Source of the DNA: JAFAMB01 sp963775805
GTDB lineage: Bacteria > Verrucomicrobiota > Verrucomicrobiia > Chthoniobacterales > JAFAMB01
Length of the DNA: 64,000 nt
Assembly: GCA_963775805.1 (NCBI GenBank)
Contig: CAVZKG010000001.1
Span: 620,001-684,000, forward strand
Direction of reading: 5' to 3'
Positions 45,851 through 55,035 of this stretch are shown one piece after another. The notes below the pieces were generated by a model. The model saw only the letters and a program-made list of their open reading frames with translations. It had not been told where the DNA came from and ran no database searches. Position 1 is the first letter of the stretch, and every line of letters starts with the position of its first letter. The translations under genes were made by a program, and so were the position numbers.

Positions 45851-46498
45851 ATGCACTTTCAAGAACCTCTCCAGGCAACGGTTACTCCGCTCACAGGCGA
45901 ACTCCGCGGCGCCTCCGGACGCTATCAAAAACGTTTGCATGAACTCGACGGATTGTATCGCGATCAGACTGCATTCGCTGCGCTAGCAGCGGCACGTGGC
46001 GAAGAAATTGCCTACGAAGTCTATGAATACCGGCCAAACGAAAATGCCGGTGATCTCATTTTCGGCACGAGCATTCTTTACGCGGGGAAAGTTGGCGACG
46101 AGTTTTTTATGACGCGCGGCCATATCCACGCGAAAAGCGATCGTCCGGAGATTTACTATTGTCAGACCGGGTCCGGAGTGATGCTGCTCGAGACGCCCGA
46201 TGGCGAATCTCGCGCCGTCGTGATGAGCCCACAAACGGTCGTTTACGTTCCACCTCATTGGATCCATCGAAGTGTCAACACAGGCTCAGGAACTCTCGTA
46301 ACCGTGTTCTGTTACCCAGCGGATTCTGGACAGAATTATGAGATTATCGCACGGTCGGAAGGAATGAAGAGATTGATTGTGGAGGATCCAAACGGAGGGT
46401 GGCGAGAGATTCCGAACCCTCGCTACCAGCCGCGCTCGTATGAAGAGCTCGCACACTGGTTACCCGCACACTTCAATACTTCGGCAGCGTCGCGTTGA
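45851..46498 (+). CDS. cupin-type glucose-6-phosphate isomerase
   Basis: 215 aa. Metal-dependent cupin PGI (archaeal/GPI family), unrelated to the classical isomerase. The cupin metal site is visible: TRGHIHAKSDRPEIYYCQTG, with His-x-His and the glutamate, and VYVPPHWIHRSVNTG with the later histidine. It interconverts an aldose and a ketose phosphate. The ATG at 45851 (MHFQEPLQATV) is preferred over the upstream ATG at 45791, which would add an implausible hydrophobic stretch. First gene of a five-gene run on this strand. Confidence 0.85.
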   Translation: MHFQEPLQATVTPLTGELRGASGRYQKRLHELDGLYRDQTAFAALAAARGEEIAYEVYEYRPNENAGDLIFGTSILYAGKVGDEFFMTRGHIHAKSDRPEIYYCQTGSGVMLLETPDGESRAVVMSPQTVVYVPPHWIHRSVNTGSGTLVTVFCYPADSGQNYEIIARSEGMKRLIVEDPNGGWREIPNPRYQPRSYEELAHWLPAHFNTSAASR

Positions 46499-46518
46499 GA
46501 TGCGCACGGAAAAACAAA

Positions 46519-47178
46519 ATGACTGAAGTATTGCGTCACCTGGAAGAAGTCGGCGTGATCCCGGTTATTGCAGTGGAACGCGTCGAGCAGGCCGTTCCGC
46601 TAGCGGACGCACTGCTTCAAGGCGGGCTACCGGTTGCCGAGATTACATTTCGGACTGCGGTTGCTGCGGAAGTAATCGCGCTGCTGCATGAAAAACGCCC
46701 AGAATTGCTCGTTGGAGCAGGCACAGTCCTGACAACCACTCAACTTGAACAGGCGTATGCCGCCGGAGCGACGTTTGCGTTAGCGCCAGGGGTAGATTCA
46801 GATTTGATAGCCGACGCAAACAGGATCGGATTGTCGTTTTGTCCAGGATTTATGACCCCAACCGATCTGCAGGCTGGGATAAAAACCGGGGCCTTGGTAT
46901 TCAAATTTTTTCCGGCGGTGCAGGCTGGCGGTCTGATAATGCTTCGGGCGATTCTGGCTCCGTTTGCGCATCTTCAACCTCGCATCATTCCGACGGGCGG
47001 CATCACAACGAGCGACTTGGCCGAGTGGCTCAGCGAACCCGCGGTGCTAGCGGTTGGAGGCACCTGGATCGCTTCCCGTCGATCGATCGCAGAAGAAGAT
47101 TGGCGAGGGATAAAGGAACGCGCGAAGGAGGCTGTATCGATCGCGAACGAGGTCAGATTGCGAAAGAAAATGGTCTAA
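46519..47178 (+). CDS. eda: KDPG/KHG aldolase (second copy)
   Basis: 219 aa. Catalytic lysine Lys129 in VFKFFPAVQAGG, general-base glutamate in VAEITFRTAV, GAGTVLTT and PTGGITTSD. More typical of the proteobacterial Eda than the copy at 513. The start is the ATG of MTEVLRHLEE; the frame extends to a TTG at 46495. It shares TAATG with the next gene. Its place after an isomerase suggests cleavage of a 2-keto-3-deoxy sugar-acid phosphate made in this locus. Confidence 0.9.
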   Translation: MTEVLRHLEEVGVIPVIAVERVEQAVPLADALLQGGLPVAEITFRTAVAAEVIALLHEKRPELLVGAGTVLTTTQLEQAYAAGATFALAPGVDSDLIADANRIGLSFCPGFMTPTDLQAGIKTGALVFKFFPAVQAGGLIMLRAILAPFAHLQPRIIPTGGITTSDLAEWLSEPAVLAVGGTWIASRRSIAEEDWRGIKERAKEAVSIANEVRLRKKMV

Positions 47179-48131
47179 TGAGTATCGCTTACGAACCGGC
47201 CCGGCGTCCCACCATGTATTTCATCGGGGTGTCGACCGCTCAGTCTTCAATTAGGAGGATCTTCCCGCGATGGGCGGAATCTCTCGGAATCGCGGAAGCG
47301 GAACTCAAAGGCATAGATTTCCCGCTCAATGCGGATCCAATGGCCTACCGTCGTGCTGTAGAGTTCATTAAGAACGACCCCATGTCCAAAGGGGCGCTTG
47401 TGACGACACATAAACTGAACCTTTTTGCGGCATGCAGAGATCTCTTTGATGAGGTGGACGACCATGCGGAGCGACTTGGAGAAACCAGCTCGATTTCAAA
47501 ATCGAACGGTAAGCTTGTTGCACACGCAAAAGATCCGATCTCCTCTGGGCTTGCCCTCGATTCTTTCCTCCCTTCCCTGCATTGGCTCCAGACGGGGGCC
47601 GAAGCTCTCCTGATCGGGGCTGGCGGCTCCTCGATCGCCACGAGCTGGCACCTCATCTGCAGCGCCGAGAACGCGAACAATCGACCATCGCGGATCGTTG
47701 TGTCCGACAGGAACGCATCCAGGCTGCAGGAGATGCGGCATTTGCATGCCAAATTCGGCACCAATCTCCCTGTTGAATATATTCAGATTCATCACGCTGA
47801 GGAAAATGATGCATTGCTTGCTAGTTTGAAGCCACGGTCCCTGATCGCAAATGCAACCGGACTTGGCAAAGATGCTCCGGGATCGCCGCTGACAAATGCC
47901 GCGCTTTTCCCCTGGGATGGCTACGTCTGGGAGTTCAATTATCGGGGTGACCTCGAATTCCTGCGCCAAGCGCGAGCGCAGCAAGAGAGCCGCAACGTCC
48001 ATATCGAGGATGGCTGGATCTACTTTATCCACGGCTGGACACGCGTTATCGCCGAAGTGTTTCACCTGGATATTCCTGTCAAAGGAGAACACTTCGACAA
48101 GTTATCGGAAATCGCCCGGAACAGCCGATAG
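47178..48131 (+). CDS. shikimate-dehydrogenase-like (AroE family) oxidoreductase
   Basis: 317 aa. Two-domain AroE architecture: the N-terminal substrate domain YFIGVSTAQSSIRRIFPRWA and GALVTTHKLNLF (with the catalytic lysine in THK), then a Rossmann domain with ALLIGAGGSSIATSWHL (GAGGS-x-x). The spacing and motif drift from real AroE, together with the sugar context, suggest a dehydrogenase of a sugar or cyclitol derivative rather than aromatic synthesis. The longer frame from 46839 overlaps eda and is not used. TAATG overlap with eda. Confidence 0.78.
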   Translation: MSIAYEPARRPTMYFIGVSTAQSSIRRIFPRWAESLGIAEAELKGIDFPLNADPMAYRRAVEFIKNDPMSKGALVTTHKLNLFAACRDLFDEVDDHAERLGETSSISKSNGKLVAHAKDPISSGLALDSFLPSLHWLQTGAEALLIGAGGSSIATSWHLICSAENANNRPSRIVVSDRNASRLQEMRHLHAKFGTNLPVEYIQIHHAEENDALLASLKPRSLIANATGLGKDAPGSPLTNAALFPWDGYVWEFNYRGDLEFLRQARAQQESRNVHIEDGWIYFIHGWTRVIAEVFHLDIPVKGEHFDKLSEIARNSR

Positions 48132-48144
48132 ATCGGCTCATCTC

Positions 48145-49080
48145 ATGAGACAACGAATATTGATCACACCCCGGTCGTTGACGCAGGCTCGGAGCGCCGA
48201 CCTTGCCCCTTTGGAAGAGGCCGGATACGAACTCATCTTCGCATCAGCGGGTAAGACACCTTCCGAGAAAGAGCTTCTGGAGCTTGTGCCGGGTTGCGTT
48301 GGTTGGTTAGCCGGTGCCGAATCCATCTCCGAACAAGTTCTCCGTACCGCAACCGAGCTCAAAGTGATCAGTCGAAACGGCACGGGAGTCGATAACGTCC
48401 CAATTGAAATAGCGGGACAACTCGGGATCGAAATTGCAAGAGCCGAAGGGGCAAATGCTCGCGGGGTTGCGGAACTCGCGATTTGCCTGGCATTGTCCTC
48501 CCTGCGACACCTGCCGGCGCTCCACACAGGGCTCAAGCAAGGGCACTGGAACCTGGTCCCAGGACGGGAAATAAAAGGGAGAACATTCGGTCTTGTCGGA
48601 TGCGGCGCGATTGGACGAATCGTGACGCAGCTTGCGATTGGGATTGGGGCGAACGTGACGGCATTCGATCCCTACCCAGATCACTCGTTTTGTCCGGGTG
48701 AGAATTTCAGCTGGAGAAAACTCGATGAAGTGTTGGCGAGTGCCGACATTGTGAGTTTGCATTGTCCCCCGCCCAAGGACGGGACCCCGGTAATCGGACG
48801 CGAATCGTTGAACCTGATGAAAAAGGGAGCGTGCCTGATCAATACAGCACGGGGCAGCCTGGTTGACGAAAGCGCGATTCTTGAGGCGCTCGATTCCGGC
48901 AGACTCTCAACGTACGCCACCGACGTGTTTACAACAGAACCTCCCGACCCGAAATCCCCTCTTCTCAAACATGACCTGGTCTTTGTCAGCCCGCACATCG
49001 CTGCGCTCACCGAAGAGAGCGTGCAGCGCGCTACGCAGAAAGCCGTTGAGAACTTGTTGACCGGACTGCGCCGGAATTGA
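48145..49080 (+). CDS. D-2-hydroxyacid dehydrogenase (phosphoglycerate-dehydrogenase-like)
   Basis: 311 aa. NAD-binding loop FGLVGCGAIGRIVTQLAIGI, regulatory Arg in NTARGSLVDESAIL, acidic residue in DVFTTEPPDP and catalytic histidine in VSPHIAALTEESV. No ACT domain, so not a regulated SerA. Likely acts on a 2-keto acid intermediate of the locus. The ATG at 48145 is 13 bp after the previous stop and fits the family start MRQRILITPRS. Confidence 0.87.
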   Translation: MRQRILITPRSLTQARSADLAPLEEAGYELIFASAGKTPSEKELLELVPGCVGWLAGAESISEQVLRTATELKVISRNGTGVDNVPIEIAGQLGIEIARAEGANARGVAELAICLALSSLRHLPALHTGLKQGHWNLVPGREIKGRTFGLVGCGAIGRIVTQLAIGIGANVTAFDPYPDHSFCPGENFSWRKLDEVLASADIVSLHCPPPKDGTPVIGRESLNLMKKGACLINTARGSLVDESAILEALDSGRLSTYATDVFTTEPPDPKSPLLKHDLVFVSPHIAALTEESVQRATQKAVENLLTGLRRN

Positions 49081-49194
49081 CCAACCGGTGGCAACCGGCC
49101 TCGGTGAATCTGCACCGCAACGATTTTGAAGGTGGCTTGAGATTCCCTATTCTCCCTTTAGTAGTTGCACGCTCCTTACACAACCTGTCATTGC

Positions 49195-50148
49195 ATGCCA
49201 AAACGCAAGAAAACGGTGAGTATCGATCCCGCTCGAAACATTCTCGAGGTGGTCAGCAGTTTGCGCGAGGATTTACGAAATTCCGACCGGAAAGTCGCGA
49301 ACCTGGTGCTTCAGAACCCGACTTTCGTTCTGAACGGCACTCTGGCTAAAACGGCTCGGAAAGCCGACGTGAGTGAGCCGACCGTTATTCGATTCTGTGT
49401 GGCAATCGGGTGTAGCGGCTTTCAGGATTTCAAGTTGCGCCTTGCCCAAAGTTTGGCACTCGGCATGCCGGCGACTCACTCGGTTTTAAGCGCAAATGAC
49501 GACACATCGGCCATCGCGGAAAAGATATTTGATTTCACGATGAACACACTGAATTGGGCGAGGCGACGGCTGGACAAAGGCGCGCTCATGCGAGCAGTCG
49601 AGGTGTTGGAGAGAGCAAAACGAATTGAATTTTTCGGTTTCGGGGCCTCCGGTATTCTGGCCCTCGACGCTCAACAAAAGTTCCCTCTTTTCGGCGTCCC
49701 TTGCCTTGCACACACTGATTCGCACCAACAGTTCATCGCTGCCGCGATGATGGGTCCCGGCGATGTTGCATTGGCCTTTTCCAATACCGGTCAGACGCTC
49801 GCCATTATCGAGATCGTTCGCCTTGCGCACCAAAACGGGGCTACTGTCATCGGCGTCTCCGGCAGCGACAGCCCAATGTTAAAAGAGTGCGCTATCGGTT
49901 TAGTTGTGGAAACTCTGGAAAATACTGACCTTTACACGCCCACGATCTCAAGAATCGCGGGCTTGGTTGTGGTTGATATCCTCGCCACCGCAGTCGCTTT
50001 GCGTCGCGACGCCGCACACGACGCAAAGCTTGCTCGAATGAAACGTCAACTAGCCGCGATGCGAGCGGGACAGCCCTATTCGCCCTCAAATGATCCGGAC
50101 GAAAGCGAGCCGAATAGCGTGAGCCCAACGAATGTTGTGCGCCCCTGA
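49195..50148 (+). CDS. RpiR/MurR-family sugar-responsive regulator
   Basis: 317 aa. The N-terminal HTH_6 domain (about 1-85) includes NLVLQNPTFVLNGTLAKTAR and KADVSEPTVIRFCVAIGCSG; the C-terminal SIS (sugar isomerase) domain (about 130-260) includes RIEFFGFGASGILALDAQQK and LAFSNTGQTLAIIEIVRLAH. It senses a sugar phosphate and controls transcription. Located within the catabolic gene run, so it is the likely regulator of this locus. The start at 49195 (MPKRKKTVSI) follows a weak ribosome site. Confidence 0.9.
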   Translation: MPKRKKTVSIDPARNILEVVSSLREDLRNSDRKVANLVLQNPTFVLNGTLAKTARKADVSEPTVIRFCVAIGCSGFQDFKLRLAQSLALGMPATHSVLSANDDTSAIAEKIFDFTMNTLNWARRRLDKGALMRAVEVLERAKRIEFFGFGASGILALDAQQKFPLFGVPCLAHTDSHQQFIAAAMMGPGDVALAFSNTGQTLAIIEIVRLAHQNGATVIGVSGSDSPMLKECAIGLVVETLENTDLYTPTISRIAGLVVVDILATAVALRRDAAHDAKLARMKRQLAAMRAGQPYSPSNDPDESEPNSVSPTNVVRP

Positions 50149-50172
50149 GCAATTCTCTGATTGGAGACGATA

Positions 50173-51024
50173 ATGAAGATCGAACTGACTCGCTTGTCTG
50201 TGCCTCTTAACTCGGTCATGCGAACGCGTCCGGCCGGCGCCGAATTATACTGGCTCGGACAAGCGGGCTTCCTGTTTCGATCCTCGAAACAGTGTTGGAT
50301 CGTCGACCCCTATTTATCAGATCATCTTCGAGAGAAATATCGGGATCATGAATTTTCTCACGCCCGGATGATGCCTGCGCCACTCAGCGTCTCCGAACTC
50401 CCTGAAATCGATTTTGTCTTTTGCACTCATCACCATGGCGATCACCTGGATGGACCAACCCTCAAATGGCTCGCAGCGCAAAGGCCCCAAACCCGATTTG
50501 TCCTTCCCGCTGGTATCGCAGCGGAAGCCGCTCGACTCGCGTTGCCGGCCGAAAGAGTTATTTGGGCCGAGGCCGACGAACCGTTGGCTCTCGGCCCGGA
50601 GTTTGATGTCGTACCGGTGCCGGCGGCGCATGAAGAGTTTGGTTACGATGAGAAAGGGCACCATCGATTCCTGGGCTACGTGCTCCACTCGGGGCCGTTC
50701 AGGATCTATCATTCAGGTGACAGCATTCCGTTCGACGGCTTGAGCCAGCGTTTAGTGGCTCTCAATCCTGAGCTCGCTCTGCTCCCTGTGAACGGCCGCA
50801 GCCGCGAACTGCGTGCGAGGAACATCGCAGGCAATTTTTCGTTGGATGAAGCACTCGAACTTTGTCGAAATATTCGAATCCCGTTCCTGATTGCTCACCA
50901 TTTTGGGATGTTCGAATTTAACACGATCGACCCCGGGCTGATAACCGAAGCGGCGCAGAATGCAAACCAAACGGTCAAAGTTTTGAAGGCAGAAACAGGG
51001 TTGTGTTATGGGCTCCAGGTTTAA
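50173..51024 (+). CDS. UlaG-like metallo-beta-lactamase-fold hydrolase
   Basis: 283 aa. MBL-fold metal site: FCTHHHGDHLDG (HxHxDH-type), HSGDS with the bridging aspartate and a downstream HHFGM histidine. The conserved LYWLGQAGFLFRSSKQCWIV start is that of the UlaG (L-ascorbate-6-phosphate lactonase) group. Likely opens a phosphorylated lactone from the sugar-acid pathway; inferred from context. GGAG lies 10 bases before the ATG at 50173. Last gene of the run. Confidence 0.85.
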   Translation: MKIELTRLSVPLNSVMRTRPAGAELYWLGQAGFLFRSSKQCWIVDPYLSDHLREKYRDHEFSHARMMPAPLSVSELPEIDFVFCTHHHGDHLDGPTLKWLAAQRPQTRFVLPAGIAAEAARLALPAERVIWAEADEPLALGPEFDVVPVPAAHEEFGYDEKGHHRFLGYVLHSGPFRIYHSGDSIPFDGLSQRLVALNPELALLPVNGRSRELRARNIAGNFSLDEALELCRNIRIPFLIAHHFGMFEFNTIDPGLITEAAQNANQTVKVLKAETGLCYGLQV

Positions 51025-51271
51025 TGCGAGGCCGGAATCGCAGATGGCCGGAACGACGAAATCGATATTCCGTTGCCGTAGTCTGCATCGCTCACGAATG
51101 TGCAATAATTTGTGAACAATGCAGACGAATGAAGTCTCAGATAGAAATCGATGCAGTATGGCTGAAGTTAAGGATCCGAAGTTTAAAACAAACAGTTTCA
51201 CGGGTGAGGGACGACAGGTTTTGGATGCCCGGTACCACGTCCGCGGCAAATCGATTCTGACGTTTTCAACA

Positions 51272-51934
51272 ATGCTTTGCCGGCTGTTCGCAGCCATCAC
51301 CCTACTATTTTGTGCCCGCTCAGCAATGGCGGCTAAACCTGAATCCGCTGGGACAACGTCGCCCGTAGCAGCAGCATCCGCATCGCCAACCGTCGCCGCT
51401 TCACCCTTATTGACACCGACCGCGACCGGACAGGTACCCAGTCCGTTGGCAACCGCCACTCCAGGACCAAGCGCGAGCCCGGTTATCGATCCATTTGAAG
51501 AGGGCCTAAAGCAACTAATGCAGGCCTCACAAAATGGTTTCCGGGACTTGCACGGAAAGTTGAAGAAAACCGAAAGGGGCTCAGGACCGCAGCCACTCTT
51601 CAGGCTCAGAAAAATCTACGAAGGAACTTTTCTGTTTGGAGGCGCCGTTTCGGCCGAGATCGAAGAAGTGTACTTCCACACGGAGGAACAGCCCGTTTAC
51701 AACTATCGCCTTTATTTTCAGGCATTGTCCTCTCGCGAATCGATTGAACGGTACGACGATTTTCGACAGGACTTGAACCACATGCTGCAAACCTTTGAGC
51801 ACACGTTTGGCGACCGGTTCGACGCATGGGCAAGCCATGACCCGCTCAAGACAGCAATCTTGCTGAGCAGCGAAGACCTTTCCGGATCTCCTGAGATCCA
51901 AGTTCATGTCGCCTTTGCGTCGCCGCAATGGTGA
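51272..51934 (+). CDS. hypothetical secreted protein (220 aa)
   Basis: Signal peptide MLCRLFAAITLLFCARSAMA, then an Ala/Thr/Pro-rich low-complexity segment (about 25-70), then an unrecognised globular domain (FEEGLKQLMQASQNGFRDLH; IYEGTFLFGGAVSAEIEEVY; YNYRLYFQALSSRESIERYD). The frame is open from 51119 but the start before the signal peptide is preferred. Two hairpin repeats follow. Confidence 0.55.
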   Translation: MLCRLFAAITLLFCARSAMAAKPESAGTTSPVAAASASPTVAASPLLTPTATGQVPSPLATATPGPSASPVIDPFEEGLKQLMQASQNGFRDLHGKLKKTERGSGPQPLFRLRKIYEGTFLFGGAVSAEIEEVYFHTEEQPVYNYRLYFQALSSRESIERYDDFRQDLNHMLQTFEHTFGDRFDAWASHDPLKTAILLSSEDLSGSPEIQVHVAFASPQW

Positions 51935-51975
51935 AAGCGAACAGGAGATTTTCTTACTTCGCCGACACTCCATGC

Positions 51976-52035
51976 GCATTTCTCACGGGGATGTGAGAAA
52001 TGCGGCCTAACCCGCATTTTTTCACAAAAAATGCG
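51976..52035. repeat. hairpin repeat, copy 3, with a companion hairpin
   Basis: 51976-52005 begins CGCATTTCTCACGGGGA and closes with GTGAGAAATGCG, a near-perfect 13-bp stem around the loop GGGGAT. 52014-52035 pairs CGCATTTTT with AAAAATGCG. The same arrangement of a core hairpin plus a neighbour is seen at 4170-4230 and 15418-15487. Located between two genes on the plus strand, so it could also terminate transcription. Confidence 0.65.
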
Positions 52036-52192
52036 CCTGGAAGGCCGAAGCCGTGGTGTTATGCGCATGGGCTCCCATTGAAATATATGGAGGTATCGTG
52101 GTAAGCTACGTAAGCGCACTTGCTCTTAATTCAGGTCGAGGCAGGCCGCTTAGGAAAACAAAAGAACTTTAAGAAATAAGGGAAGTCGTTAA

Positions 52193-52501
52193 TTGCCGCA
52201 CAGAGATCGAGTTGAAATCAGGCGAAAGAGCCCCCGCACCACATTAAATGCGGAGCTAGCTGCCGCGAAAAGTGAGAAGAAGTTGTTCCGAATGATCCTT
52301 TGGATCTCACTCGGTGTCCTCTTTCTCGCTGGAGGTTCCGTTGCGTGTGGCTTTCTTTGGCATCAAACCTCCACGACAATTGCGCTCTTGTTTTTTACGG
52401 CTGCGCTGGTCTGCGGCTTGGGATCTATCTATTCCTTTTATCGATTCCTGCGCGAGATATCTTCGAAACCTAAAGCGCCATTTATCTCGACGCTCCCCTA
52501 G
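52193..52501 (+). CDS. hypothetical two-helix membrane protein (102 aa)
   Basis: A basic N-terminal tail (MPHRDRVEIRRKSPRTTLNA) then two hydrophobic helices (MILWISLGVLFLAGGSVACG; IALLFFTAALVCGLGSIYSF) and a short tail. The start is TTG with GGGAAG upstream. No family. Its stop is directly adjacent to the stop of the opposite-strand GH1 gene. Confidence 0.5.
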   Translation: MPHRDRVEIRRKSPRTTLNAELAAAKSEKKLFRMILWISLGVLFLAGGSVACGFLWHQTSTTIALLFFTAALVCGLGSIYSFYRFLREISSKPKAPFISTLP

Positions 52502-54565
52502 CTAGTGCACCGAGTCCGAGACCGGTATAGCTGCGCTCTCAACCCGGATGATTTCCTTGTATAACTCGGAGCTCGGCGTCGGAATCCGTTTCAATTCCGG
52601 ATCATTATCAAGGTTAATGTGATACAATCCGAAATCGCTGGCTGGGCCGAAGGGCAGGCCCCATTCCCGATTCGAAGTAATGCTCCAGCAAATGTAGGCG
52701 CGCACTGGTATTCCAAGTCGACGCGCTCTGGTCACTTCTCGTATATGCTCCCGAATGTAGTCGGTCCGCATGAATCCGTCGGCGTGATCAATACACCCAT
52801 TTTCAATGATCATTAGCTCCAGTGCCGGAAACCACCGATGGAATCTCGCCAGCGCTCGGAACAACCCCGGAGGATCAACGGGCGCATCATCAAAACGGCT
52901 CATCGATGCATCAATTAACTGATGCATCCGATTAAGTTCGAAAGAGTCGATACCCCAATAATAATCAAGACCCACATAGTCTTGTTGGCCGACACATTGT
53001 TTAGGACAGAGAAATTCCGGCAACTTCCCAGCCATGCCGAGATGCCACCAATTGCTGTTCAGAACGGTGCCGATTACACTCGCAGTTCTTAGCAGTGGCT
53101 CAAATAGCTTGCTCCAGGAAGTCAGCAACGAGATCCGTTGATCGAGAGCGACTCTCTCAAACCGGACGCATCCATCACATCCGAACAATTGTTTTCCTAT
53201 CGCCAGACCTAGTGCAACTTCTCTTTGACTCGTTTCGTGGACCATGACCTGACCCGGGTCGAACACGATTCCGACGCGCAGATAGCCTCGACGGCGAATT
53301 CGTTGAAGAGCCAGCGAATCCCGGAGTGCAGCAGGCGCAGACCCGCTCAGATTCGCGATAGCAGCGTTCACACAACTCAATAAGTCCGGATTCCCTTTGG
53401 GTACGCCGACCGCGTACACGCTCCGGGCCAGAACTTCCTCAAGAACGTCTAAACCTTCAGGAACTGAGGCGTGCGCCAAAGAGACGTCGTCCGCCACGAA
53501 CCCATCTATTTTACCGGCCGCGAGGGCCCGCAACCCGTCCAAGGGAGCAAGGAAAGACTCCTGGCGTGCCGACGGAACAAGCCGTGCGATCGTCTGGGCT
53601 GCAATTGAACCTCTTGTATAGCCGATCAGCTTTCCGGCCAGATCGCCAATCCGTTTCGTTAAGCTCCCATGCCGGACAACCAGACGCTCCGCTCCTTCCG
53701 CATACGGACGCGAAAAGGCCACTTTCCTCGCTCGCTCCAATGTCGGAGTAAACCGGCTGATCACAACGTCAACGGACGTCTGCGAAAGAATCGATTGTTC
53801 GGCGAGATGGCGCGCTCCTCGTCGAAACAATTTTTCTGAACTTGTCCGCGTCGCCAGGAAGTCGATCAAAAACTGCAGTGGCCCGGGGAGGCCCAGCACG
53901 AACGGATTCGCGCCAACCTTCGCGTTGGGATTCTTTGAGTGGATCACGGTTCGGGCAAAACTGTGAGCGACAAAAAGATTTCTGATCAGAATGGAGGCGT
54001 AGTCGAGTTGGTCAGACAGAGTTGTCGGCGAAGTGGATCCAGGAGGAACGAGAAACGCCGGCTGCCACCACGGTTTGATATAGCCGTACACGAGAAGGTT
54101 CGGTTCATTGAAGGTCACCCAGTAGGGAATGAGATCGCCCATCCTATCGACAACTCGTTCAACATAGTGCCGGTACCATTGCGGAAAATGCTCTGAGGTA
54201 GTTCCACCCCTTTCCTGCACGTGAACCGGCCACGTGAAATGATGAAGCGTTGCAAGCGGTATCATCCCAGCCGCGATGATCTCTTCGGCTACCTTGCGGT
54301 AATGTGCCAGGTTTTCCTCTGAAAACTCGCCTTGGCGCGGCTCGACACGAGCCCAGGAAATCGAGAATCGGAAAATTTTACAGCCGAGATCGCGCGCAAG
54401 CACGACGTCTTCCGGGTAACGATTCCAAAAATCGGTCGCTCCCTGCCGGGATGTCTGCCCTTGCTCTTTCTCCCAAACGTCGCGGAAATCAGGCTGCTCG
54501 TGGTCGAACGCTTCGGATTGATGATCTGAAGTTGCCACGCCAAATAAAATATCCGGGAGTTTCAC
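52502..54565 (-). CDS. GH1 glycosidase with an inserted, apparently circularly permuted solute-binding domain
   Basis: 687 aa; GH1 enzymes are about 450 aa. Residues 1-225 give the first half of the (beta/alpha)8 barrel (FGVATSDHQSEAF; FRFSISWARVEP; acid/base Glu154 in TFNEPN). About 510-687 give the second half (VGLDYYWG; nucleophile Glu588 in IIENG; CWSITSNREW). In between (about 258-485) lies an SBP_bac_3-type binding domain in unusual order: first the part normally central and C-terminal (SVDVVISRFTPTLERARKVA; AFSRPYAEGAERLVVR; AAGKIDGFVADD), then the normally N-terminal lobe (RRRGYLRVGIVFDPG; ALGLAIGKQLFG; ALDQRISLLTS). Both catalytic glutamates are kept, so a ligand-gated glycosidase is conceivable. 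No signal peptide. Confidence 0.8.
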   Translation of the reverse strand: MKLPDILFGVATSDHQSEAFDHEQPDFRDVWEKEQGQTSRQGATDFWNRYPEDVVLARDLGCKIFRFSISWARVEPRQGEFSEENLAHYRKVAEEIIAAGMIPLATLHHFTWPVHVQERGGTTSEHFPQWYRHYVERVVDRMGDLIPYWVTFNEPNLLVYGYIKPWWQPAFLVPPGSTSPTTLSDQLDYASILIRNLFVAHSFARTVIHSKNPNAKVGANPFVLGLPGPLQFLIDFLATRTSSEKLFRRGARHLAEQSILSQTSVDVVISRFTPTLERARKVAFSRPYAEGAERLVVRHGSLTKRIGDLAGKLIGYTRGSIAAQTIARLVPSARQESFLAPLDGLRALAAGKIDGFVADDVSLAHASVPEGLDVLEEVLARSVYAVGVPKGNPDLLSCVNAAIANLSGSAPAALRDSLALQRIRRRGYLRVGIVFDPGQVMVHETSQREVALGLAIGKQLFGCDGCVRFERVALDQRISLLTSWSKLFEPLLRTASVIGTVLNSNWWHLGMAGKLPEFLCPKQCVGQQDYVGLDYYWGIDSFELNRMHQLIDASMSRFDDAPVDPPGLFRALARFHRWFPALELMIIENGCIDHADGFMRTDYIREHIREVTRARRLGIPVRAYICWSITSNREWGLPFGPASDFGLYHINLDNDPELKRIPTPSSELYKEIIRVESAAIPVSDSVH

Positions 54566-55035
54566 GATGATTCGCGGAGAGTTTTCGTCGTCTGAGCAAG
54601 CTGGTTTCCTGCGTCGTTAGCGAAATCCAAGCGTAGCCAGCCAAGGTTGACCAGAATAAAACCGATTCGGGTTTTTCAGAAAACATAAGCCCGGTCGAGC
54701 GCTTCACTCGAAGCACCGCCGGGCTTACGCAACCACTCATTCGCTACTCGAGCCGGTCGATTTGTCGATCGCCCCGGGCTCCTCAACCGCCGGACATCCG
54801 TTCCGGCTTGAGTACAGAGTAGTAGGTGTTACACAAACGCCAATACTCCGTTGGGATTATAAAATTGAGAATACGCGTTCAAAATGAGAATGCGCATTTT
54901 GAATGCGATCCTGATGCGAGCTAGCGCCAAGGATTCTGTTGCAGCAACCGGCTTGCAAGAGATGAACAACTGGACCTATAAAGGAAAGAAACAACCTGTG
55001 CGAGATTCTTGACTCGCGAAGAGTCTCTCCCCTCC
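54566..55035. other. intergenic region with two hairpins
   Basis: No gene seen in 470 bp. Hairpin A (54686-54727): TAAGCCCGG / CCGGGCTTA with inner CGAG/CTCG. Hairpin B (about 54883-54912): TTCAAAATG / CATTTTGAA with loop AGAATGCG, flanked by CGCG/TGCG. It must hold the promoter of the GH1 gene (minus) and of the membrane-protein gene (plus). Confidence 0.45.
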
